Part shown: positions 5,866 to 12,229 of the stretch, piece after piece
Layout: every line of letters starts with the position of its first letter
Numbering within the stretch: the stretch's first letter is position 1
Origin: an archaeon
Lineage (GTDB): Archaea; Thermoproteota; Nitrososphaeria_A; Caldarchaeales; Wolframiiraptoraceae
Reading direction: 5' to 3'
Length of the DNA stretch: 13,796 nucleotides
Assembly: GCA_029258815.1 (NCBI GenBank)
Contig: JAPDJZ010000167.1
Span: forward strand, 1 to 13,796
Notes under the pieces: model-generated
Databases searched by the model: none
What the model was told of the DNA's origin: nothing
What the model saw: only the letters and a program-made list of their open reading frames with translations
Program-made: the position numbers and the translations under genes

Positions 5866-7020
5866 TTGTCTCGAGCCGATTCGATTAGGCGCGTATTGTC
5901 TAGGTATCGGGATCCGAGGCTCGCGAGGAGGATCGTCGAGAAGATTTGGGAGGTTGCTGGAGACCTGCCAGATGTCAGGATCATGCACGTGTGCGGAACC
6001 CATGAATGGACCATAACCCACTGGGGTATAAGGTCGCTTCTGCCGGAGAACGTCGATGTCAGGGCTGGCCCCGGATGCCCGGTCTGCATAACCCCCGCAT
6101 CCGACATAGATTCCGCCATCAGGCTCGCTATGGATGGGGTTTGGGTTCTTACCTACGGCGATATGGCGAGGGCTAAGGGCTCGAGGATGATCTCGCTGGA
6201 GGATTGTAAGGCCGATGGAGGATGCGTTAAGGTGGTCTACAGCTTCATCGACGCCGTAAGGGTTGCTAGAGCGAACCCGAGCCGGGAACATGTCTTCTTT
6301 GGAGCGGGATTTGAAACAACTGCCCCGATAGTCGCTTACGGGGTTTTGAAAGGGATTCCGGAAAACCTTAAGGTTATCTCGGCTCATCGATATGTTCCGC
6401 CGGCCGTCGGGCTTATCGCCGAATCCGATGAACTCGGAGTCGACGCCTTCATTAATCCGGGTCACGCCTCGACGATAAGCGGGATGAAGGCTTACAAAGG
6501 CTACTTCGAGAAGTCGAGGAAGCCCATGGTCTTCGCGGGATTCGAGCCCCTCGACGTCCTGCTCGCGATCTACATGATCCTGAAGCAGTTTAAGGATGGA
6601 GCTCCGAGAATGGAGAACGAGTATAGGAGATCGGTTACGTGGGATGGAAACGTCGAGGCCCAGAAGAGGCTTAAGGAAGTCTTCGTATTCGAGGAGGGCT
6701 ACTGGAGGGGGGTTTCCACGATCCCGGATAGCTGGATGGATTTCAAGGACGAATTCTCGAAAATCGACGCGAGGAAGATTTACGGTCTGGACTCGGCGGG
6801 CGGAGACCACTTCCCCCCGGAAGCCAGATGTAGCGACGTGATTAGGGGGCTTATAGATCCGCCTGAATGCCCTCTCTACATGAGGCGGTGCACGCCCGAG
6901 AAGCCCGTGGGCCCCGCCATGGTGGGCGTCGAGGGAACCTGCAGGATCTGGGCTCAGCATAGAATTGTCGGAGGCTTCAGGTGTGGAAGCGGCGCCTGCG
7001 GGACCGGTTCCGGGAGGTGA
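5866..7020 (+). CDS. hypD: Hydrogenase maturation factor HypD (Fe(CN)2CO assembly)
   Basis: This 384-residue HypD, with HypC, is the scaffold on which the Fe atom receives its CN and CO ligands. Motifs are HVCGTHE (Cys43), GPGCPVCITP (Cys71, Cys74), GAGFETTAP (residues 146-154) and INPGHASTISG (196-206). The C-terminal [4Fe-4S] region has Cys322, Cys335 (PPECPLY), Cys342 and Cys359 (VGVEGTC). The start is TTG at 5866 with a GGGAG site before it. The protein ends in an unusual Gly-rich tail, FRCGSGACGTGSGR, with two more cysteines (373 and 378). hypE follows after 5 bases. HypC is not in the window. Confidence 0.97.
   Translation: MSRADSIRRVLSRYRDPRLARRIVEKIWEVAGDLPDVRIMHVCGTHEWTITHWGIRSLLPENVDVRAGPGCPVCITPASDIDSAIRLAMDGVWVLTYGDMARAKGSRMISLEDCKADGGCVKVVYSFIDAVRVARANPSREHVFFGAGFETTAPIVAYGVLKGIPENLKVISAHRYVPPAVGLIAESDELGVDAFINPGHASTISGMKAYKGYFEKSRKPMVFAGFEPLDVLLAIYMILKQFKDGAPRMENEYRRSVTWDGNVEAQKRLKEVFVFEEGYWRGVSTIPDSWMDFKDEFSKIDARKIYGLDSAGGDHFPPEARCSDVIRGLIDPPECPLYMRRCTPEKPVGPAMVGVEGTCRIWAQHRIVGGFRCGSGACGTGSGR
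7013..7020 (+). promoter_or_regulatory. Strong Shine-Dalgarno for hypE overlapping the hypD stop
   Basis: GGAGGTGA ends on the TGA stop of hypD and lies five bases before the GTG at 7026. It fixes the GTG as the hypE start and implies coupled translation of the two maturation genes. Confidence 0.75.
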
Positions 7021-7025
7021 GCTGA

Positions 7026-8093
7026 GTGGCGGATGAGAGGGAGCGCGTGAGCATTCTTCACGGCGGAGGCGGCCTTTACATGCACAAGCTATTGAGAGAA
7101 CGCATCGTTCCTAGGTTTAAGCCTAGGAAGAATCTAGAGATCCCGCTAAGCCTTTTGGCGGACTCGGCCGTCGTCGATGGAATAGCCTTCACGACGGACT
7201 CTTACACGGTTAAGCCCATCTTCTTCCCGGGAGGGGATATTGGGAGGCTTAGCGTCTCCGGGACCGTTAACGATCTATCGGTCGTCGGGGCAGAGCCGAT
7301 CGCGATCTCCTGCTCCCTAGTAATCGAGGAGAGGCTCGAGTTCGAGAAGCTCGATAGGATTCTGGATAGCGTTCAGAAGACCGCCGAGGAGTCCGGCGTC
7401 GACGTGGTAACGGGGGATACGAAGGTCGTTGAGAGGGGCGGGGTCGAGGAGATAATCGTGAACACGGCCGGGATAGGCGTCAGAAGCGCGCTCCTAGACG
7501 AAAACCTTCGGAGGGTGTCCTCCGACGGGAGGCCGCTGAGATCGAGGTGGCTCGATCCGAGGAACGTTAAGCCGGGGGATAGACTGATAGTCTCCGGGAC
7601 ACTCGGAGATCACGCGATCGCTATAATGGCCGCTAGGAGGGAGCTCGGGCTCGAGATCCCGGGCTTGGAGTCCGACGCCGCCCCGCTTAACGGCCTGATC
7701 TCGAAAGCCTTAGAAGCGGGAGGGGTGGCCGCGGCCAAAGACCCCACTAGAGGGGGGCTTGCAGCGCTCTTAAACGAGTGGAGCGAGGCGACCGGGCTCG
7801 GGATAATCGTCCGGGAAGCCGAGATACCGGTTAGAGAGGAGGTTAGAGCGGCGTGCGATATACTTGGAATAGACTTTCTCGAGCTCGCGAACGAGGGCAA
7901 GGTCGTTTTAGCGGTTTCGCCCAGCCACGCCGAAAGCGTGCTCGAGGCTATCCGAGGCCATCCCCTGGGAAGGAATGCTGAGATAATCGGCGAGTTCACG
8001 AAAGACCATGAAGAGGTGGTCGTTGAGACCGAGATAGGGGGCTTAAGATACCTACCCATGCCGGTGGGCGATCCGGTTCCCAGAATCTGCTAA
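7026..8093 (+). CDS. hypE: Carbamoyl dehydratase HypE (cyanide ligand synthesis)
   Basis: This 355-residue HypE takes the carbamoyl group from HypF onto its C-terminal cysteine and dehydrates it with ATP to a thiocyanate, the source of the Fe-bound cyanide. The end, DPVPRIC, gives the required terminal cysteine (Cys355). The N-terminal HGGGGLYMHKLL, the AIRS-type ATP-binding motif VSGTVNDLSVVGAEP (residues 77-91) and VVTGDTKVVERG (127-138) are typical. VSGTLGDHA follows at about 189. Between residues 152 and 188 the linker is about 17 residues longer than the usual HypE, from memory of the family. GTG start with a near-perfect Shine-Dalgarno. It pairs with hypD upstream and hypF downstream of the hyd genes. 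Confidence 0.97.
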   Translation: MADERERVSILHGGGGLYMHKLLRERIVPRFKPRKNLEIPLSLLADSAVVDGIAFTTDSYTVKPIFFPGGDIGRLSVSGTVNDLSVVGAEPIAISCSLVIEERLEFEKLDRILDSVQKTAEESGVDVVTGDTKVVERGGVEEIIVNTAGIGVRSALLDENLRRVSSDGRPLRSRWLDPRNVKPGDRLIVSGTLGDHAIAIMAARRELGLEIPGLESDAAPLNGLISKALEAGGVAAAKDPTRGGLAALLNEWSEATGLGIIVREAEIPVREEVRAACDILGIDFLELANEGKVVLAVSPSHAESVLEAIRGHPLGRNAEIIGEFTKDHEEVVVETEIGGLRYLPMPVGDPVPRIC

Positions 8094-8152
8094 AGCCGGG
8101 GCGGAGGCGGAGGGCCGCATGCTCAAGTTCTGGGAGCCTGCCGCCGAGTAAA

Positions 8153-8160
8153 CTTAAATA
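8153..8160 (+). promoter_or_regulatory. TATA-like promoter of the hydBGDA operon
   Basis: CTTAAATA stands in the 94-base gap between hypE and hydB, centred about 31 bases before the TTG start at 8188. The predicted start of transcription (about 8183) leaves almost no leader. The rest of this gap is GC-rich. It contains a ten-codon reading frame at 8119-8151 behind a GGAGG, but no clear terminator. Confidence 0.5.
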
Positions 8161-8187
8161 CGGCGTCAAGCCCTCAACCCGGAGAGC

Positions 8188-9273
8188 TTGTTCTCAGGCT
8201 CACTATACTCGGGGGAGCTTTCGGAGCTTAGAAAGCTCTTCGAGGAGATCAAGGCTAGGGGTTATAAGATTATCGGGCCGAGGCTCGAGGACGGCGTTAT
8301 AAGGCTGGGGGAGCTCGAGGGCTTCGACGAGATACCCTACGGGATCGGGGACATCCAGAAACCCGGCTACTATAGGGTTCGCGCGAACGGCGGGAGATTT
8401 AGAAGCCCGCTGGACTCTCCTAAGCGGATACTCTATCCCCCCGAGCTAACGCTCTTTAGGCTGACGAGGGATTGGGAGCTGGAGCGCCCGGAGTACGAGT
8501 TCGAGGCGACCGCGCTCTTCGGGATAAAGCCATGCGACCTAGCGGCGATAGGAATCATGGACAGGGTTCAGGGAGAGCTGGGAGACGAGTATTTTCTGAA
8601 GATGCGGGAGAAATTACTCATAGTGGTCGAGAACTGCGTGGAGCCGAGCGAGAACTGCTTCTGCGCGACCATGGGGACGGGGCCGGCCGCTTCGATAGGA
8701 TTTGACATAGCGTATACTAGGCTTGATGACTCGACGATCCTGTTCCAGCCCGGAAGCGACCTCGGGGTCGATCTCCTCGGAGAGCTCACCCTAGAGCCCG
8801 CGACCCCCGATCAGATCGAGACCCTCAGGAAAGCTCTCCTAAAGGCTTCGGAAAAAGCTAGAGCCGGATTTAGGCTCGAGAACCTCCCGGATATGCTTGA
8901 GCTCAACCTTGAATCGGAGACTTATCGGGAGATCGCCGAGAGGTGCCTGGGATGCGCGAACTGCAACATGGTTTGCCCAACCTGCTTCTGCTTCGACGTG
9001 ATCGACGAGCCAGAGCTCGATGGATCCGCGAGGAGGATAAGGGTCTGGGACGGATGCCATAGCTACAGCTACGCCCAAGTAGCCGGAGGACACTTCAGGA
9101 AGGACCTCTGGGCCAGGTATAGGCACTGGGTTCTTCACAAGTTCGTCTACTGGCTTAGGCAGTTCGGATCCTTCGGATGCGTTGGATGCGGGAGGTGTAT
9201 TACCTGGTGCCCAGCCGGGATAGATCTCCGGGAAGTTATCTCCAAGGTTGTTAGGGAGGTGGGGGAAGGATGA
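8188..9273 (+). CDS. hydB: Sulfhydrogenase beta subunit, 2x[4Fe-4S] (HydB)
   Basis: This 361-residue beta subunit of a soluble group 3b [NiFe] hydrogenase is related to AsrA of anaerobic sulfite reductase. It carries electrons between the flavin subunit and the hydrogenase dimer, and in the Pyrococcus enzyme it is linked to polysulfide reduction. C-terminal clusters are CLGCANCNMVCP (Cys253, 256, 259, 263) and CVGCGRCITWCP (Cys331, 334, 337, 341). The N-terminal domain has FGIKPCDLAAI and CVEPSENCFCA with further conserved cysteines (116, 150, 157, 159). The start is TTG at 8188, since the frame is closed upstream by TAA at 8155 and the next Met is at residue 124. Its stop overlaps the hydG ATG. 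Confidence 0.95.
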   Translation: MFSGSLYSGELSELRKLFEEIKARGYKIIGPRLEDGVIRLGELEGFDEIPYGIGDIQKPGYYRVRANGGRFRSPLDSPKRILYPPELTLFRLTRDWELERPEYEFEATALFGIKPCDLAAIGIMDRVQGELGDEYFLKMREKLLIVVENCVEPSENCFCATMGTGPAASIGFDIAYTRLDDSTILFQPGSDLGVDLLGELTLEPATPDQIETLRKALLKASEKARAGFRLENLPDMLELNLESETYREIAERCLGCANCNMVCPTCFCFDVIDEPELDGSARRIRVWDGCHSYSYAQVAGGHFRKDLWARYRHWVLHKFVYWLRQFGSFGCVGCGRCITWCPAGIDLREVISKVVREVGEG

Positions 9274-10100
9274 AGGAGGTGGTCGGGAGTAAGCTGACTC
9301 CGGTTCCAGCGGAGGTCATCGAAGTCGTTGACGAGACGCCTGACACGAAGACGTTCTATTTCAAGCCGAGAGCTAGGCTCGAGAACCCAAGACCGGGCCA
9401 GTTTACCGAGATCTATATTCCGGGCGTGGGCGAGGCGCCGGTCTCGGTTAGCGGAACGGGGCCTGACGGAGTGATCATGCAGACGGTTAGATCGATAGGA
9501 ACCCTAACCGAATATCTTTTCAAGCTCGAGAAGGGAGGCTTAGTGGGGATAAGGGGGCCGTATGGCAGGGGCTGGCCTCTTGAGAAGCTGGAGGGGAGGG
9601 ACGTACTCGTAATCGGAGGGGGGATAGGTCTCGCCCCCCTTAGACCCGTGATAAAGGAGGTTGAGAAGAATAGGAGCCGATACGGCAGGCTCTCCATACT
9701 CTACGGCGCCAGGACCCCAAGCCTCCTACTCTACAAATACGAATTCGATGAATATCGCTCAATACCGGATAGCGAGCTCCTATTAACGGTCGATCGTGGA
9801 GACGAGACCTGGACCGGAAACGTCGGCGTCGTAACCGAGCTTATCCCCAAGGCGACCGTAAAGCCTGAAAACGCGATAGCCCTAGTCTGCGGGCCCGAAA
9901 TAATGATGAGGTTCACGATAAAGGCTTTGGAGAGGGAGGGATTCCGCGAGAACCAGATATACCTCTCTCTTGAGAGGAGGATGAAGTGCGGGGTCGGCTT
10001 ATGCGGCCACTGCCAAGTCGGCCCATACTTCGTCTGCAGGCACGGCCCCGTCTTCCCATACTGGATGATTAAGAAGTATTTCTGGGTGGATCAGATATGA
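9270..10100 (+). CDS. hydG: Sulfhydrogenase gamma subunit, FAD/NAD(P)-binding reductase with [2Fe-2S] (HydG)
   Basis: This 276-residue protein of the ferredoxin-NADP reductase superfamily exchanges electrons with NAD(P)H. Residues 40-62 (PRPGQFTEIYIPGVGEAPVS region) fit the FAD-binding barrel. VLVIGGGIGLAPLRP (112-126) is the nucleotide-binding start of the second domain, and VCGPEIMM (207-214) the late NAD(P) motif. The C-terminal CGVGLCGHC with Cys240, 245, 248 and the later Cys256 binds a [2Fe-2S] cluster as in PyrK/HydG proteins. ATG at 9270 overlaps the hydB TGA, and its own TGA overlaps the hydD ATG. Whether NADH or NADPH is preferred cannot be read from the sequence. Confidence 0.95.
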   Translation: MKEVVGSKLTPVPAEVIEVVDETPDTKTFYFKPRARLENPRPGQFTEIYIPGVGEAPVSVSGTGPDGVIMQTVRSIGTLTEYLFKLEKGGLVGIRGPYGRGWPLEKLEGRDVLVIGGGIGLAPLRPVIKEVEKNRSRYGRLSILYGARTPSLLLYKYEFDEYRSIPDSELLLTVDRGDETWTGNVGVVTELIPKATVKPENAIALVCGPEIMMRFTIKALEREGFRENQIYLSLERRMKCGVGLCGHCQVGPYFVCRHGPVFPYWMIKKYFWVDQI

Positions 10101-10879
10101 GCGGGGAGAAGAATAAGGTTAGGCTCGCGGTCTTCAAGCTGACATCTTGTAGCGGCTGCCAGCAGCAGATCATAGATCTCGGCGATCAATTGCTGGCGCT
10201 ACTCGATAGGATCGAGATAGCATATTTCCTAGAAGCGAGTAGCGATGCCAAGCCCGGCCCCTACGACGTTGCCCTAGTTGAGGGGTCGGTTTCCACGCCG
10301 CATGAAGAGGAGCTCGTTAAGAAGATTAGGGAGAATTCGAGGATAGTCGTTTCGGTGGGCTCATGCGCGACCTACGGCGGAATCCAAGCCCTTAGAAACT
10401 GGATGGACTTCGAGGAGGTGAAGAAGGCGGTTTACGAGAAGCCTGAGTTGATCGAGGCTCTTGAGAAATCTAGACCCGTATCGGATTTCATCGACGTCGA
10501 TTACGCGATCGGAGGATGCCCCGCGAATAAGCTCCAGCTTCTAAGCGTCCTGAAGCAGGTTCTAATAGGGCGGAGGGTTTACCAGCGAGGGGAGGGCCTC
10601 TGCCAAGAATGCAAGCGGAAGGGAAACGTCTGCGTCGTTGTCGCTAAAGGCCAGCCGTGCCTAGGACCCATAACTAGGGAGGGATGCGGCGCCCTCTGCC
10701 CGAGCTACGGGCGGGGATGCTATGGGTGCTTCGGCCCCATGGTAGACCCTCAGCCCGGTGCGCTTGCTAGAAGGTTCGAGGACTTAGGTCTATCTCGGGA
10801 GGAGGCGGCTTTAAGGATCCGGAGCATCACGAGCTGGTCTGAACCCGTTAGGAGGTTTCTCGAGAAGTATGAGCGGTGA
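10097..10879 (+). CDS. hydD: Sulfhydrogenase delta subunit, [NiFe] hydrogenase small subunit (HydD)
   Basis: This 260-residue small subunit of the soluble hydrogenase forms the electron path to the Ni site. The proximal [4Fe-4S] ligands are Cys18 and Cys21 (LTSCSGCQQQI), Cys90 (VGSCATYGG) and Cys141 (GGCPANK). The C-terminal half has eight more cysteines (169, 172, 179, 188, 197, 201, 208, 211), enough for two more [4Fe-4S] clusters, as in the Pyrococcus enzyme. Start ATG overlaps the hydG stop. The 3' end overlaps hydA by 11 bases. There is no twin-arginine signal, consistent with a cytoplasmic enzyme. Confidence 0.96.
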   Translation: MSGEKNKVRLAVFKLTSCSGCQQQIIDLGDQLLALLDRIEIAYFLEASSDAKPGPYDVALVEGSVSTPHEEELVKKIRENSRIVVSVGSCATYGGIQALRNWMDFEEVKKAVYEKPELIEALEKSRPVSDFIDVDYAIGGCPANKLQLLSVLKQVLIGRRVYQRGEGLCQECKRKGNVCVVVAKGQPCLGPITREGCGALCPSYGRGCYGCFGPMVDPQPGALARRFEDLGLSREEAALRIRSITSWSEPVRRFLEKYER

Positions 10880-12167
10880 GAAGAGTTTTGAGATAAAGGT
10901 CGATCAGCTGGCGAGGGTCGAGGGCGAGGGCGGCGTATGGGTTAAGGTTAGGGACGGCAGGATAGACTACGTCGAGGTGAATATCTTCGAGCCTCCGAGG
11001 TTCTTCGAAGCTTTCTTGAAAGGCAGGATTTATCTCGAGGCCCCGGATTTAACGGCGAGGATCTGCGGGATATGCCCGCTGGCCTACGTGATGGCTGCGA
11101 GCAGGGCGATGGAGAAGATCCTAGGAATCGAGGCTTCGGAGGAGTCGAATAAGCTTAGGAAGATAGCGTTCTACGGAGAGTGGATCGAGAGCCACGTCCT
11201 CCACTTCGCATTCCTCCACGCCCCAGACTTCCTGGGGAAGCATTCCATCTTCGAGATCGCCGAGGAGCATCCGCAATTCCTTAGAGACGCGATAGCGGTG
11301 AGGGATTGGGGTAATCGGGCGATCGAGATCGTCGGCGGAAGACCGGTTCATCCCGTCGGGTTCAGGGTCGGCGGCCTACATCGGATAATCAAGAGGAGAG
11401 AACTCGACCCCCTGCTCAAGAACTTTGACGAGATCGAGAAGATGGGCAGAAGGCTTCTAGAATTTGTCCTAAGCCTCCCCATACCCGAGGTAAGCTACGA
11501 CATGGCCTTCATGTCCTTAAAAGGGGAGAGGGAGTATCCGATCCTAGAGGGAGTGGTCTCCAATAACTTGGGAGAGGAATTCCCGGAAGACGATTTCGAG
11601 AAGCACGTAATCGTCGAGCAGAAGAGGTATTCGAACGCGCTGCACTATAGGCTGAGAAGCGGGAAGCCGTACATAACGGGGCCGTTAGCGAGGTTCAACC
11701 TGAACTATGGGCTCTTAGCTCCCGAAGTTAAAAGCGTCTTGGAGGAGTCCGGGTTTAAACCACCATTAAAGAACACTTACCAAAGCATTATCGCCAGAGC
11801 CGCCGAGACCTATCACGCGATCCTCGAGATAGGCAGGCTCATCGGGGAGTATCGCGAGCCGGATAAAGCCTACGAGGAGGCCGAGGTTAGGGCTGGCGAG
11901 GCCGCGGCGATAGTCGAGGCTCCGAGGGGTATGCTCTACCATCGATACAGGATAGATGGCGATGGCAGGATCTTATACGCGAATATCGTTCCGCCTACCG
12001 CCCAGAACTACGCGGCCATGGAGGAGGACATCCTGAAGGTCGGCGATCTAATCCTGAGGAAGCCTAGGGAGGAGGCTCAGAAGCTCGTGGAGACTACGAT
12101 AAGAAACTACGATCCCTGCATATCGTGCTCGGTTCACATGATACGGCTGAGGATAATCGAGGAGTAA
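10869..12167 (+). CDS. hydA: Sulfhydrogenase alpha subunit, group 3b [NiFe] hydrogenase large subunit (HydA)
   Basis: This 432-residue catalytic subunit has LARVEGEGG near the N-terminus and FEPPRFFEAFLKGR (residues 40-53) as family markers. The first Ni motif is RICGICPLAY (64-73), with Cys66 and Cys69. The usual histidine of RxCGxCxxxH is Tyr73 here, which I recall in some other group 3b enzymes. The second motif is DPCISCSVH (415-423), with Cys417 and Cys420. A nine-residue tail, MIRLRIIEE, follows His423 and is the expected target of a maturation protease. The reaction is reversible H2 oxidation with NAD(P), possibly also polysulfide reduction. It is the last gene of the BGDA operon. Confidence 0.97.
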   Translation: MSGEKSFEIKVDQLARVEGEGGVWVKVRDGRIDYVEVNIFEPPRFFEAFLKGRIYLEAPDLTARICGICPLAYVMAASRAMEKILGIEASEESNKLRKIAFYGEWIESHVLHFAFLHAPDFLGKHSIFEIAEEHPQFLRDAIAVRDWGNRAIEIVGGRPVHPVGFRVGGLHRIIKRRELDPLLKNFDEIEKMGRRLLEFVLSLPIPEVSYDMAFMSLKGEREYPILEGVVSNNLGEEFPEDDFEKHVIVEQKRYSNALHYRLRSGKPYITGPLARFNLNYGLLAPEVKSVLEESGFKPPLKNTYQSIIARAAETYHAILEIGRLIGEYREPDKAYEEAEVRAGEAAAIVEAPRGMLYHRYRIDGDGRILYANIVPPTAQNYAAMEEDILKVGDLILRKPREEAQKLVETTIRNYDPCISCSVHMIRLRIIEE

Positions 12168-12187
12168 GCATCGAGCCTTTCATCAAT

Positions 12188-12196
12188 CTATATCTT
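12188..12196 (+). promoter_or_regulatory. TATA-like promoter of hypF
   Basis: CTATATCTT in the 62-base gap after hydA. Its centre lies about 38 bases before the hypF ATG, so the predicted leader is about 12 bases and contains a GAGGT site at 12223-12227 just before the start codon. No terminator of hydA is evident in the gap, so readthrough is also possible. Confidence 0.5.
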
Positions 12197-12229
12197 GTAG
12201 TGGTTCGTGATCGAGTATAGCCGAGGTAG

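Noticed and set aside
5782..6960. Long open frame (392 codons) antisense to hypD
   Set aside because: The sense strand encodes a full HypD with all motifs. The antisense frame shows no recognisable domain and is explained by the biased codon use of GC-rich archaeal genes. The same holds for the antisense frames over hypE (7610-8059) and hypF (12479-12910).
7003..7026. Frameshift at the hypD end as the cause of its odd tail
   Set aside because: The tail begins only after the normal final motif is complete, and the stop codon overlaps an excellent hypE Shine-Dalgarno, so the gene end looks natural.
8094..8152. Possible hairpin terminator after hypE (GCGG...CCGC)
   Set aside because: The stem would be only about four base pairs and no T-rich tract follows it.
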